Below, piece by piece: positions 1 through 8,438 of a DNA stretch of 64,000 nt (positions are counted from its first letter, which is position 1; the number at the start of each line of letters is the position of its first letter). The stretch is from DASXYG01 sp036502625 (GTDB taxonomy: Bacteria; Actinomycetota; Actinomycetes; Streptosporangiales; Streptosporangiaceae). Below the pieces are notes generated by a model, which saw only the letters and a list, made by a program, of their open reading frames with translations, was not told where the DNA came from and searched no databases. The stretch lies in contig DASXYG010000095.1 in the NCBI GenBank assembly GCA_036502625.1, forward strand, positions 62,001 to 126,000, given 5' to 3'. The translations under genes were made by a program, and so were the position numbers.

Positions 1-84
1 TGGTTCGCGACCGCCACCGTCGCGGCACTCACCACCGCGGTCGTGGCCCTCTACCTCATCACGCGCTGGGCCTCCCTGCCGTAA
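1..84 (+). CDS. C-terminus of a membrane protein (5' end outside window)
   Basis: Frame 1 is open from the first base and ends at TAA 82-84. The 27 visible residues form one hydrophobic, probably transmembrane, segment rich in Ala, Val and Leu, followed by a short tail ending in W-A-S-L-P. The rest of the gene lies upstream of the window, so the family cannot be named. No terminator is obvious before the next gene. Confidence 0.6.
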   Translation, partial: WFATATVAALTTAVVALYLITRWASLP

Positions 85-282
85 CAACGCCCGGCGGCGG
101 CCAACCGCGCCGGCTCGGGGCTCCACGATCACCACGCATCCGCCCGTACCGCCGCAACGCTCGACCGCGACGTCCGGCTCGAACCCCTTGGGCCTGCCCA
201 TAGGCAGACCCTGGACAATATTTGACCTATGGTTCAACAATCGGGAGATGTGGGCCCAGCGGATGTGTTGAAGGAGGGCGCG

Positions 283-1068
283 GTGACGGTGGAGGCGGAG
301 GATCCCGGCCGGGACTTCCCGCGGATGGCGGCCGTGCCGGGGCGGGTGGAGCCGTGCCCGCGGCGGGTGCGCGGTCTGGTCGACGGCGTACTGGTCTTTG
401 ACACCACGCGTGCTCGTTACGTGTGGGAGGTCCCGTACTACCCGCAGTACTACGTGCCCGTCGACGACGTGGCGGCGGGCGTGCTGGTCGACGAAGGACG
501 CGAGCAGCGCCGGCCATGGGGCACGGCCGGTGTCCACGGCCTGAGCCTGCCCGGCGCGACCCGGCCGTCGGCCGCCCGGGTCTACGGCACGGACGCGGTC
601 GACGGCGTCGCCGGCACGGCCGGCTTCGACTTCGACGCCCTGGACTGGTTCGAAGAGGACGAGCCGATCATCGCCCACCCCCGGAACCCGTATGTGCGCG
701 TGGACGCCCTGCGTTCGCATCGCCACGTGGTGGTCGCCCGGGACGGACGGGTACTGGCCGACACCACGTCACCCGTCCTGCTGTTCGAGACCGGGCTGCC
801 AACCCGGTACTACATCGACCGCACCGACGTGGACTTCACGCACTTGCGGCCGTCGGACACCACGTCGACCTGCCCCTACAAGGGCGTCACCAGCGGATAC
901 TGGTCCCTGGAAACCCCGGCAGTGAGCGAAGCCGACGTGGCGTGGGCCTATGCCCGGCCACACCGGCAGGTCGACCCGATCGCCGACCTGATCGCCTTCT
1001 ACAACGAGAAGCTCGACGTCACCGTCGACGGACGGCCCCTCCCCCGCCCGCACACCCATTTCCGTTAG
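283..1068 (+). CDS. DUF427 domain protein (two DUF427 repeats)
   Basis: About 261 residues with two DUF427-like units: the first around R-V-R-G-L-V-D-G-V-L-V-F-D-T (residues about 28-80), the second from about residue 130 with H-V-V-V-A-R-D-G-R-V-L-A-D-T and C-P-Y-K-G. DUF427 proteins are small beta-rich proteins of unknown biochemistry, common in actinobacteria, and tandem copies are usual. I chose GTG 283 because AAGGAGG (271-277) sits 5 nt before it. An in-frame ATG at 229 adds 18 poorly conserved residues and has no ribosome binding site. The gene is monocistronic, with decayed DNA downstream. Confidence 0.75.
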   Translation: MTVEAEDPGRDFPRMAAVPGRVEPCPRRVRGLVDGVLVFDTTRARYVWEVPYYPQYYVPVDDVAAGVLVDEGREQRRPWGTAGVHGLSLPGATRPSAARVYGTDAVDGVAGTAGFDFDALDWFEEDEPIIAHPRNPYVRVDALRSHRHVVVARDGRVLADTTSPVLLFETGLPTRYYIDRTDVDFTHLRPSDTTSTCPYKGVTSGYWSLETPAVSEADVAWAYARPHRQVDPIADLIAFYNEKLDVTVDGRPLPRPHTHFR

Positions 1069-2106
1069 CCGAACCGGCCCGGCCGGGCGCGCCCGTGTCC
1101 ACCTCGCCGTACGGCGAAGCCATGCAGGGCGTGCGTGTCAGGGTTTCCAGGCGACCGCGCCGTAGACGTCGACGGTTTCGGGGCGCCATCTCAGGCAGGA
1201 CACCTGGCCGGGTTCGCGGACCTACATCGAGGCCGATCTGCGCGACCCGGACGCGATCGTGGCGGAGTGGTGGAGCCCCGCGGGCCGGTAGGGGTCAGCA
1301 GCGCTCCGGCGACGTGTCCGCCATGAAAGACGATCTCCTCACCCACACTCCGACAACGCCGCGATCGTACGTCCTCACTACGTAGCCGACACCCAGAACC
1401 CGCCCGAAATCGCGCCTCCGCCGCGGCCGCAACGGACGCGCCGACCCTCCTCACGCCCGATGCTCAGAAGGTAATGACGACGTTCGGGATGTCCATGATC
1501 GCTTGGGCGAGCATGGTGGCGGGCAGGTTCCGGCACCACATGTACAGGCCGACGAGGGCGATCCCGCCTGTGGTGGTGGCGGTCAACGTTTCGACGAGGC
1601 GGGTGAGGCGGTGAGCTTGGCGATGTCGCCGATGCGGCGGGCCCGTCTCGGTGGCGAGGGAGCGGCCGGTCACCTCGGCGCAGCGCAGGGCGATTCCCCA
1701 GGCCCCGTCCCCGGTGCGTGTCGCACCAGCCGACCAGGCCAACCGCAGCCTTACCCTCGTGCAGAGATACCGCGGTGGGCGGCCTACAGGATCAGCTCGG
1801 CGACAACGACCAGGTCAGACAGCCCGCGCCGACCTTCCGCCGCCTCGCCCCGCCGGTACCAGAGACCACGCGAACGCACTCGACAGCGACGTGAGAGTCA
1901 TCGTCACCCGCCCCATGAACCACGAGCCAAGATCGTGGCACGCCACTGCGTCGAAGGGACGGCACGCTGCCGCCGTCGTTGACGGTCTGCGCCCTGGACC
2001 AGGGGCGGGACGAGGGCGCCTGCGGCCATGAGGGCGGAGGCGAGCGCCCACGGCGCGATCCGCTTTTCGCTCGGCACCGGTCGGACGCACGGCGGGATCG
2101 GCGTTG
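1069..2106. other. Gene-poor stretch with decayed coding fragments
   Basis: About 1 kb with no convincing gene. Open frames here are short, have no ribosome binding site and match no family I know. One minus-strand frame (1464-1742) ends with a hydrophobic stretch (G-I-A-L-V-G-L-Y-M-W) and may be an eroded membrane protein. The only recognisable piece is the methyltransferase scrap at 1220-1291. I read the region as an accumulation of gene remnants. Confidence 0.5.
1220..1291 (+). pseudogene. Scrap of an S-adenosyl methyltransferase (PF04672/DUF574 type)
   Basis: Twenty-three codons read T-Y-I-E-A-D-L-R-D-P-D-A-I-V-A-E-W-W and then stop. The motif E-A-D-L-R-D-P is typical of the actinobacterial SAM-dependent methyltransferase family formerly called DUF574. 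No start codon, SAM-binding glycine loop or rest of the fold lies in frame, so this is a relic at most. The match is short and from memory. Confidence 0.35.
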
Positions 2107-2397
2107 TCAGTCGAGCGTTTCCGCCGTTAGCACGTTGCGGCTTTCGAGGTTCGGGATGGCGTCGTCGAGGACGTAGGTCTGGAAGTTCTCGGTGTTCTTG
2201 TGGTCCTGGTATCCGGACGCGTCGACGTATTTCTCGTAGAGCACGAACGTATTGGGGTCATCGGAGCTCACGTGCGCCTGGAATTCGAGCGTTTTCTCTT
2301 CGGCCCGATTGATGGGGGTCACGGTGTCGAGAATGTTCTTGACGTGTTCAGCGCGTCCGGGCTTGGCGCGCCAGGTCGCGATCACCACGTATGCCAT
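2107..2397 (-). CDS. ABM-domain protein (putative quinol monooxygenase family)
   Basis: Ninety-six residues starting M-A-Y-V-V-I-A-T-W-R-A-K, the usual opening of antibiotic biosynthesis monooxygenase (ABM) dimeric ferredoxin-like barrels. It also has Y-E-K-Y-V-D in the middle and H-K-N-T-E-N-F before the C-terminus. Members include cofactor-free quinol or anthrone oxygenases and heme-degrading enzymes, and many have unknown substrates. GAAGGAG lies 7 nt before the ATG. It is the last gene of the diiron monooxygenase operon, 32 nt after the MIP18-like gene, so it may act on the hydroxylated product; this is inference. Confidence 0.75.
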   Translation of the reverse strand: MAYVVIATWRAKPGRAEHVKNILDTVTPINRAEEKTLEFQAHVSSDDPNTFVLYEKYVDASGYQDHKNTENFQTYVLDDAIPNLESRNVLTAETLD

Positions 2398-2429
2398 ATG
2401 TGCTCCTTCTCGGCCGGTTACCGTAATTC

Positions 2430-3188
2430 TCAGAAGCGGGTGAATCCGATGGCGCGAAGCTGCTCGCGGCCTTCGCCGGTGACGTCGCCGGGGCGCCAGG
2501 CAGGCCACCACACCCACTCCATGCGGACGCCGGTGACCGTGCCGTCGCCGTCGTCCAGCAGACGGCGGCGGATCTGGTCCTCCATGACCCCCGTGAGCGG
2601 GCAGGCGGCCGAGGTGAGCGTCATGGTGATGGTCGCGACTCCGGCCGCGTCCAGCGCGATGGCGCGGACGAACCCGAGATCCACGACGTTGACGCCGAGG
2701 TCGGGGTCGAGGACCTCGTAGAGGCTCTCGCGCACCGCGGCGGCGCGTTCGTCGGCCGGCTCGTACGGCCGGGGAACCGCGGCCACCGGTGCGGCGACGC
2801 GCGCGGGCGGCGGCGGGGTCGGGCGGCCACGCAGGCCGCTGGGCTGGAGCTCGACGAGCACGGTCGCCGTGGGGACGGTGAACCAGGTGCCCCTGCCGAG
2901 CTTGCGGCTCTCGCGCAGCAGCTCGGGCCCCGGTTCGGCCGACCCGCCGACCAACACCAACTGGTCGGCGTGGACGCCGGCGGCCTCGGCGCGCGCGAGC
3001 GCCGCGTCGAGGACCCGGGCGACGGGTTCGTACGTGGGCCCGGGGCCGCGCTTGAGCTTGGCGAGGGCGTCGAGCGCGGGCAGGCCGCGTACCCTGTCGA
3101 GCGCGGCGCGCGCTTCCGCGGCGCCGATACGGCAGTCCGGTTCGCGGGCCGCGAGGACGCCCCAGGCGGCGTCGGTCGTCTCGGTCAC
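2430..3188 (-). CDS. MIP18/DUF59-family metal-sulfur cluster assembly factor
   Basis: About 252 residues. The C-terminal half is a DUF59 domain: V-L-D-P-D-L-G-V-N-V-V-D-L-G-F-V, then M-T-L-T-S-A-A-C-P-L-T with the conserved Cys, then an amphipathic helix. The N-terminal 130 residues plus a Pro-rich linker are not assigned. DUF59 proteins (SufT, PaaD) help assemble or insert iron-sulfur clusters. In this operon it could mature the Rieske ferredoxin or the diiron hydroxylase. The GTG start overlaps the stop of the reductase gene (GTGA at 3188-3185), so translation is probably coupled. Such a gene is not part of the classical tmo/iso operons. Confidence 0.75.
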   Translation of the reverse strand: MTETTDAAWGVLAAREPDCRIGAAEARAALDRVRGLPALDALAKLKRGPGPTYEPVARVLDAALARAEAAGVHADQLVLVGGSAEPGPELLRESRKLGRGTWFTVPTATVLVELQPSGLRGRPTPPPPARVAAPVAAVPRPYEPADERAAAVRESLYEVLDPDLGVNVVDLGFVRAIALDAAGVATITMTLTSAACPLTGVMEDQIRRRLLDDGDGTVTGVRMEWVWWPAWRPGDVTGEGREQLRAIGFTRF

Positions 3189-4429
3189 GGGGTGTTCACC
3201 GCCTCTGTGCCGCTTCGCGCCAGGCGCTTGAGCCTGATCGATTCGTCCTTGAGCTGTTCGGGCGTCACGTGGTGCGGCCCGGCGATCAGGCGCCGCGCGT
3301 CGATGACGTCGCGCGGCCGGTTCAGCGTGATCACGGCCTCGATCCGCCCGTCGGCGAGGGAGAACGCGGAGAAGTCCGCGTCCTCGGGAGAGCCTCGGAA
3401 GACGAGGTCGCCGAGGTCGCGCGGCCGGCCGAGCATCTGCAACGTGTGGTCGTACTGGTCGGACCAGAACCACGGGACCTCGGTGAACGGCTCCGGTTGG
3501 CCGGTCAGGTTCGCGGCGAGCCGCCGGCCCTGGCGCTGCGCGGTGTCGTGGTGTTCGACCCGGACGTGGCGCCCGTAGCGGGGGTGGTGCAGGCCGGCCG
3601 CGTCGCCGATGGCGTAGACGTCCGGTGCGGCCGTGGCCGCGTACGCGTCGACGAGGATCCCGTTGCCAGTGGGCAGCCCGGCGTCGGCGGCGAGCTCGAC
3701 GTTCGGCTCGCAGCCGACGCCGACGACGATCAGGTCGCACTCGATGCGATGGCCGAGGACGGAGGTCACGGCCAGGCCCTCGCGCGTGTGCCGCACATCG
3801 GTGAGATGGTCGCCCGTGCGTACGTCCACACCGTGGGCACGGTGGATCTCGGTGATCACCGCGCCGATGCGGGGGCCGAGGGCCTGCCGCAGCGGAACCG
3901 GTTCGGGGTCGAAGATCGTGACCTGCGCGCCGAGGCCCACCGCGGCGGCGGCGACCTCGCAGCCGATGAACCCGGCCCCGGCGACGACGACGTGCTCGGC
4001 GCGGGCGAGCCGCGGGCGCAGCCGCTCGGCGTCGGCGAGTGTGCGCAGGTAGTGCACGCGCTCGCCTTCGGGCAGCCCCGGCAGGCGCCGCGGGCGGGCG
4101 CCGGTCGCCAGCACCAGCGCGTCGTAGCCGTGGCGCTCGCCGGTCGACAGCGCCACCGTCCGCGCGGCCACGTCGATCTCCGTGACACGGGTGGCCGTAC
4201 GCAGGTCGACGTCGTGCTCGGCGTACCAGCCGGGCGGCTGGGCGTCGAACCCGCCGGGTTCGGCCGCGCCGGCGAGGTACCCCTTCGACAGCGGGGGCCG
4301 TTCGTACGGTGGCCGCGGCTCGTCGGTGACGAGCAGGATCTCCCCGTCGAAGGCGCGGTCGCGCAGCTCGGCCGCGGCGCTCGCGGCGGCGACCCCGCCC
4401 CCGACGAGGACGTAGCGTGGCCGGCTCAT
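3185..4429 (-). CDS. FAD-dependent NAD(P)H:ferredoxin reductase (glutathione-reductase fold)
   Basis: About 414 residues. The N-terminal FAD motif is V-L-V-G-G-G-V-A-A-A-S-A-A, the NAD(P)H motif is V-V-A-G-A-G-F-I-G-C-E-V near residue 150, the second FAD motif is V-Y-A-I-G-D-A-A near 280, and a Reductase_C-like domain follows. This is the BphA4/rubredoxin-reductase class. It should pass electrons from NAD(P)H to the Rieske ferredoxin encoded just upstream. Typical toluene, alkene and isoprene monooxygenase operons use a different reductase (2Fe-2S plus FNR-like FAD domain, TmoF/IsoF), so this is a substitution. The ATG overlaps the Rieske stop by 4 nt. Confidence 0.85.
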   Translation of the reverse strand: MSRPRYVLVGGGVAAASAAAELRDRAFDGEILLVTDEPRPPYERPPLSKGYLAGAAEPGGFDAQPPGWYAEHDVDLRTATRVTEIDVAARTVALSTGERHGYDALVLATGARPRRLPGLPEGERVHYLRTLADAERLRPRLARAEHVVVAGAGFIGCEVAAAAVGLGAQVTIFDPEPVPLRQALGPRIGAVITEIHRAHGVDVRTGDHLTDVRHTREGLAVTSVLGHRIECDLIVVGVGCEPNVELAADAGLPTGNGILVDAYAATAAPDVYAIGDAAGLHHPRYGRHVRVEHHDTAQRQGRRLAANLTGQPEPFTEVPWFWSDQYDHTLQMLGRPRDLGDLVFRGSPEDADFSAFSLADGRIEAVITLNRPRDVIDARRLIAGPHHVTPEQLKDESIRLKRLARSGTEAVNTP

Positions 4430-4752
4430 TCCAGGTTCACCTGGATGGATCCGTCGTCGGAGACCCGGCAGGGGTAGGCGACGAGCCGGCAGTTGTCGGG
4501 GTTGACGCCCTTGCCGCTGCGCGCGTCGAACTCCCACAGGTGCCGGGCGCAGGTGATGACGCCCTCGTCGAGGTCGCCCTCGTGCAGCGGTGAGGCCTGG
4601 TGCGGACAGCGGTTCTGGTACGCGCGGACGTCACCGTCGATGTTGACCAGCAGGACGGACGTGCCCGCGACGTCCACGGCCTCCATCTCGCCGTCCCAGA
4701 GATCGTCGAGATCCATGGCCGCGCGCCACTGTTCGGTCATGGTCTCGCTCAC
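4426..4752 (-). CDS. Rieske [2Fe-2S] ferredoxin of the diiron monooxygenase (TmoC/IsoC type)
   Basis: 108 residues with a complete Rieske site: C-P-H (N-Q-N-R-C-P-H-Q) and C-A-R-H about 17 residues later, then L-W-E-F-D. It carries electrons from the reductase to the hydroxylase. GTG 4752 overlaps the beta-subunit stop (GTGA); an in-frame ATG 12 nt downstream is an alternative start. In tmoABCDEF and isoABCDEF this gene sits third, between the gamma and coupling genes. Here it lies after the beta gene, giving the order A-B-D-E-C-F. Confidence 0.9.
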   Translation of the reverse strand: MSETMTEQWRAAMDLDDLWDGEMEAVDVAGTSVLLVNIDGDVRAYQNRCPHQASPLHEGDLDEGVITCARHLWEFDARSGKGVNPDNCRLVAYPCRVSDDGSIQVNLE

Positions 4753-5810
4753 GTCGCCGCACGCCTCCCGTCCGCCTCCGTCTCGCCGGCGCCGCCGAGC
4801 GCTCGCTCGTGGAACGCGTTACGGGCCTCGGCGGCTCCCGTGGCGACCGCGCCGGCCGCACGGCCGTGCTCGGGCCGCGTCTCGAGCAGCCGGCCGAGCC
4901 CGGCGGCCGCCGCGTCGGCGATCGGCGCCCACTTGTCGATCCACCGGCGCAGCACTGCGGCGTTGCCGGGCCGCTGCTCGACGCAGTACCGGGCGAGGGC
5001 GGCGCTCCACCGGTCGCGGCGGTCGTTGTCGTCCTGCAGGTATGCCAGCAGCAGCCAGGTCTCCTCGTCGCCGTCGGCGCGTGAGATCTCCCCGGTCTGG
5101 CGGAGCAGCACGTCGTCGAGGGTGGGGGCGAGCACCAGGTTGAGGGCCGTGAACGCCTCGCCCCAGTCGTAGGCGACCAGCGCACGCTCGATCGCCTCGC
5201 GCGCCGGCTGCCAGGCATCGTCCTGCTCCCAGATCCGGCGTTCGTCCGTGCCGAACCCCGCGCCGGGGTGGGCGATCTGCAGCTCACGGGTGCGGTAGGC
5301 GGTCAGCGTGAGCCGGCGGAGGAAGTCCGCCGTGGCGAACCCGGCGGTGTTGGTGATGTAGGACGAGGGCGCCATGTAGCCGATGTACGCCTCGATCTGC
5401 TGGCATCCGTGCACGAGGTAGCGCGACGGCGTGAACAGCGATCCCAGCAGGTCGCGCTGTCCGGCGGTGAGGCGCGTGTCCGCCTGCGCGGCGGCGTACT
5501 CCTCGAGGACGCCGCCGGTCTTCGTCTCGGCATCGGACTGCAGCGTGACGTATGTCTTGTAGGTCAGCGCGTCGGGGTCGCGGAAGGCGTCCCAGTCGTC
5601 GGCCCGCAGCGGCGAACGGTCCCGGTAGGTGAGGAACCACAGGTTGGGCGCCGAGGACGGGTTCTGCTCGAACGCCGCGGTCCGCGCGGTGCGCATCGTC
5701 CAGTTCTGGCCGTGCGTGACGATCTCGTACTCGCTCGGCATCCTGCGCACGTCACCGAACGCGCTGAACGTCCGCTGCTTGCGCTTCTTCCGTGTGGGCT
5801 GCTCGGTCAT
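4749..5810 (-). CDS. Diiron monooxygenase hydroxylase beta subunit (TmoE/IsoE type)
   Basis: About 353 residues of the ferritin-like hydroxylase beta family: N-terminal basic tail (R-K-K-R-K-Q-R-T-F-S-A-F-G), then R-M-P-S-E-Y-E-I-V-T-H and the all-helical body including S-R-Y-L-V-H-G-C-Q-Q-I-E-A-Y. Beta subunits lack the iron ligands and build the dimer core of the (alpha-beta-gamma)2 hydroxylase. The length suits the family. ATG 5810 overlaps the coupling-protein stop (ATGA). The tail after about residue 320 is low-complexity Ala/Gly/Glu and probably disordered. Confidence 0.88.
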   Translation of the reverse strand: MTEQPTRKKRKQRTFSAFGDVRRMPSEYEIVTHGQNWTMRTARTAAFEQNPSSAPNLWFLTYRDRSPLRADDWDAFRDPDALTYKTYVTLQSDAETKTGGVLEEYAAAQADTRLTAGQRDLLGSLFTPSRYLVHGCQQIEAYIGYMAPSSYITNTAGFATADFLRRLTLTAYRTRELQIAHPGAGFGTDERRIWEQDDAWQPAREAIERALVAYDWGEAFTALNLVLAPTLDDVLLRQTGEISRADGDEETWLLLAYLQDDNDRRDRWSAALARYCVEQRPGNAAVLRRWIDKWAPIADAAAAGLGRLLETRPEHGRAAGAVATGAAEARNAFHERALGGAGETEADGRRAAT

Positions 5811-6121
5811 GAGCTGGCTCCTTCACCGGCGAGGGCGCGTCGCGCCCCGATGTTCTCCCAGGTGATCGAGTCGCTGGTGGTGATGATGCGGCCGGCGAAC
5901 GAGGGCATCATCGTCTCGATCGACCGGATCTCGTACTCCTGCCCCAGGTAGGCCCGCAGTGTCCGCGCGGTCAGCACCAGGCGGTTCTCGCCCTGGATGC
6001 GCACGTACGAGCCGCGGTCGATGACCTCGATGTCGGTGTCCGGGTTGTCGTCCTCGATCGCCGCGATCACCTGGTCGACCTCGTCGCCCATGCGCAGGAT
6101 CGGGCCCACGGCGTTGTTCAC
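5807..6121 (-). CDS. Diiron monooxygenase coupling/effector protein (TmoD/IsoD type)
   Basis: 104 residues with the MmoB/DmpM fold signature: an N-terminal G-P-I-L-R-M-G-D-E-V-D-Q-V-I segment, then V-I-D-R-G-S-Y-V-R-I-Q and a C-terminal E-I-R-S-I-E-T-M-M-P-S-F-A-G-R-I. The effector binds the hydroxylase and gates substrate and oxygen access to the diiron centre without carrying a cofactor. GTG 6121 overlaps the gamma-subunit stop (GTGA), which supports co-translation in fixed ratio. Confidence 0.88.
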   Translation of the reverse strand: MNNAVGPILRMGDEVDQVIAAIEDDNPDTDIEVIDRGSYVRIQGENRLVLTARTLRAYLGQEYEIRSIETMMPSFAGRIITTSDSITWENIGARRALAGEGASS

Positions 6122-6402
6122 GGTGTCGCCTCCGGGATGTCGTACTCGACGCGGACGTGGTCGAACGGCGCGATGCCCGCCTGCGCGACCGTCATCTCGG
6201 GTGGCAGCCTCCGCCCGTCGTGGAACACGACCTTCGGGTACGGCTTGGCGCGTACCCGCCTGCCCTCCACGTGGTGGGCCACGGCGTCGGCGACCTCGTC
6301 GGCCGTGTCGTCCGTGGTCACCGGTACGAGGATCTGCACGAAGTCGTCGGCGAAGATCGCGTTGAGCGGGACCAACTGAGGCGCCGCGACGTCGTCCGTC
6401 AT
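6118..6402 (-). CDS. Diiron monooxygenase hydroxylase gamma subunit (TmoB/IsoB type)
   Basis: 94 residues with a ubiquitin-like fold signature seen in TmoB: L-V-P-L-N-A-I-F near the start, K-P-Y-P-K-V-V-F-H-D-G-R in the middle and F-D-H-V-R-V-E-Y at the end. It caps the hydroxylase alpha subunit. The ATG at 6402 follows GAAGGAG by 9 nt and lies 5 nt after the alpha stop. The order alpha-gamma is as in tmo/iso operons. Confidence 0.85.
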   Translation of the reverse strand: MTDDVAAPQLVPLNAIFADDFVQILVPVTTDDTADEVADAVAHHVEGRRVRAKPYPKVVFHDGRRLPPEMTVAQAGIAPFDHVRVEYDIPEATP

Positions 6403-6407
6403 GGCGC

Positions 6408-7928
6408 TCACTCCTTCCCGGCCACGGCGAGCCCGGTCGCCGACCGGCCGACGTAGTCGCGGCTCCAGGCGTCGTAGTCGGGATCGTCGCCCATCACATC
6501 GGGGGTCAGGCCCATGTAGTTGAGCACGCCCGCGACGTCCATGGGCTGGATCTGGCCGCCGAGGAACCGGTCGATCAGGGTGTCGTGGTTGACGTTGTCG
6601 CGGTCCTTCCACCAGATCTGCCGGCACGCCTTGGTGCAGAAGTGGTAGGTCCTGCCGTCATAGGTCAGCGGCCGGTCGGGCACCCGCCACCGCCCGTCGC
6701 GGCTCTGGACGGGAATGCAGCACGGCAGGTTGCACAGGCTGCACAGCCACGGCAGCGTCTCGGGAAGCGTGGCCTCGACGTTGTTCGCGTTGATGTTGTC
6801 GATCAGCGTGTCCCACTTGTCGCCGTAGACCTTCTCCCAGTTCGGGTACTTCTCGGCGAGCCATTCGCGCTCGTCCTTGCTCACCCCGGCCTTCGGGCGC
6901 CACCAGATGGTCGGCCGCCAGTACCACAGGCCCATGTGCAGACCGTGGTGCCAGGTGTCGAGGCCGGCCATGAACTCGTCCCAGAACCAGGGCTTCTTCA
7001 GCCCGTAGTCCTCGATCGTGTGGACGAACTGGTCGATGATCCACTCCTCCATGAACTCCCGGTACGACTGCTTCCGGTGTTCGAGCGGCGTGTAGTAGTC
7101 CATGGCCGGGCCGGTCAGTGCGGCGAACGCGCGCGCCGTTCCCCAGAAATTCTTGTCGATGACCCACTGGGCGCGTACCGGATCGTGTTCGACGAGGATC
7201 TCCAGTGTCGGCCCGCCCTGCTGGGAGTGGCGCGCCTCGTCCGTCTGGATCGAGGAGATCATGTTCGCGAAGTTGACGTCGCCCGCTTCGAGCGCGTCCG
7301 CCGAGAGCGCGACGAACTGCAGGTTGGTGAATCCGGTCTCGAAGGTGAACGGCAGCGCGAGCGCCATGTCGACGACGTTCGGCGCGATCATCATGTTGTC
7401 GAACAGGTTCCGCAGGGAGATCGGCACCCAGTCGTTGGTGTGGAACGTCTTCTGCGTCCAGTCGTACTGCGGGTCCTTCTTGACGAACTCGTGGCCGAAG
7501 AACGTGGTGATCTGGGCGTGCCTCAGCTCGTCGAGCTGCCCGAACGTCGCCATGTTGCGCCACGCCGCGGTGAGCCCGAACCGCGCCATCTTCAGCTCGG
7601 CGAGCACGGCCGCGTACTCCACCAGCGCCACGCCGCCGAAGTGCATCTTCGTGGCCGAGCGCCAGCCCTCGTCCAGGTGGTCGAAGGCGGTCGACCGTTG
7701 CAGTGCCGCCTTCACCGCGTACGCGGAGGACTCCTTCTCGCGCTGGGTGGCGACGTACTCGGGATAGCTGACCTTGTAGTCCTCCTCCCAGCCGTGCCAC
7801 ACCTCACGCGGCACCTTCCCGGTGCCGCTGTGCCACTCCGGGTAGACCGCCTCGTCGTCGACGTAGGAGCAGGTCCAGTTCACGTCGCGCACGAACTGCT
7901 GCCACTCTTCTCGCTTGAGCAAGCTCAT
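6408..7928 (-). CDS. Diiron monooxygenase hydroxylase alpha subunit (toluene/alkene/isoprene monooxygenase family)
   Basis: 506 residues, begins M-S-L-L-K-R-E-E-W as TmoA/IsoA proteins do. All six diiron ligands are visible at the positions known for toluene 4-monooxygenase: E104, E134 and H137 (D-E-L-R-H), E197, E231 and H234 (D-E-A-R-H). The active-site Thr201 is also present. Residue 103 beside ligand E104 is Val, where T4MO has the regiospecificity residue Gly103, so the pocket differs. The C-terminal part carries C-S-L-C-N-L-P-C-C and H-F-C-T-K-A-C, a fuller YHS-like Cys set than I recall in TmoA. It oxidises an alkene or aromatic hydrocarbon; the substrate cannot be told from sequence alone. 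Confidence 0.93.
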   Translation of the reverse strand: MSLLKREEWQQFVRDVNWTCSYVDDEAVYPEWHSGTGKVPREVWHGWEEDYKVSYPEYVATQREKESSAYAVKAALQRSTAFDHLDEGWRSATKMHFGGVALVEYAAVLAELKMARFGLTAAWRNMATFGQLDELRHAQITTFFGHEFVKKDPQYDWTQKTFHTNDWVPISLRNLFDNMMIAPNVVDMALALPFTFETGFTNLQFVALSADALEAGDVNFANMISSIQTDEARHSQQGGPTLEILVEHDPVRAQWVIDKNFWGTARAFAALTGPAMDYYTPLEHRKQSYREFMEEWIIDQFVHTIEDYGLKKPWFWDEFMAGLDTWHHGLHMGLWYWRPTIWWRPKAGVSKDEREWLAEKYPNWEKVYGDKWDTLIDNINANNVEATLPETLPWLCSLCNLPCCIPVQSRDGRWRVPDRPLTYDGRTYHFCTKACRQIWWKDRDNVNHDTLIDRFLGGQIQPMDVAGVLNYMGLTPDVMGDDPDYDAWSRDYVGRSATGLAVAGKE

Positions 7929-7950
7929 CGCCCGAGTCGTCCTTTCTTCC

Positions 7951-8427
7951 TCAGTCGACTTCCAGATGACCGAGCTGCCGGTTGATGCCCGCGTCGTTCC
8001 AGTACGCCCTGATCCGGTCGATCAGCCCGTTCTCCTCGACGTGGAACACGAACAGGTGCGGCTCGCGGTACGCGTGGCCGTCCGGTTCCGCGAAGCCCCA
8101 CGCGATCTGCTGGGTGCCGCCGATGTCGCAGGTGACGATCACGTCGCCGACGGCGTTGGCGTCGATGCTGTGCACCTCGTTGTACAGATCGGGGAAGGAG
8201 TTGATCAGGCCGGTCCACAGCACCTTCCCGATCGTCTTCACCTTGCCGTCGCCGCGCAGCACCCGCTGCTTGCCCCACACCTCGTACGGCACGTAGAGGA
8301 AGTCGGCGTTGTCGGTGCACATGTCGGCCATCGCGTCGACGTCGTGCCGCTGGTACGCCTCGAAGAAGCTCCGTACGGTCTGCGCCGCGGCCGTCTCGGA
8401 CCGGGGCGCGGTTTCCGTGCTCGTCAT
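7951..8427 (-). CDS. SnoaL/NTF2-like protein, monooxygenase operon
   Basis: 158 residues with the NTF2-like cone fold pattern: T-V-R-S-F-F-E-A-Y-Q-R-H-D-V-D-A-M-A-D-M at the N-terminus, then a run of beta strands ending I-R-A-Y-W-N-D-A-G-I-N-R-Q-L-G. It resembles the SnoaL polyketide cyclase and limonene-epoxide-hydrolase-like superfamily. Placed 22 nt before the hydroxylase alpha gene, it might act on the epoxide or hydroxylated product; this is inference. I start at ATG 8427 rather than an upstream frame extension with no homology. Confidence 0.75.
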   Translation of the reverse strand: MTSTETAPRSETAAAQTVRSFFEAYQRHDVDAMADMCTDNADFLYVPYEVWGKQRVLRGDGKVKTIGKVLWTGLINSFPDLYNEVHSIDANAVGDVIVTCDIGGTQQIAWGFAEPDGHAYREPHLFVFHVEENGLIDRIRAYWNDAGINRQLGHLEVD

Positions 8428-8438
8428 GGCAGGGCTCC

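Noticed and set aside
229..282. Upstream ATG extension of the DUF427 protein.
   Set aside because: The GTG at 283 has a strong AAGGAGG at correct spacing; the extension has no homology and no ribosome binding site.
1464..1742. Minus-strand open frame of 92 codons with a hydrophobic end.
   Set aside because: No ribosome binding site, no recognisable family and poor composition; kept only as part of the decayed region.
2398..2517. N-terminal extension of the ABM protein frame.
   Set aside because: Arg-rich overlap with the MIP18 gene in another frame; ATG 2397 has a proper ribosome binding site and starts the conserved domain.
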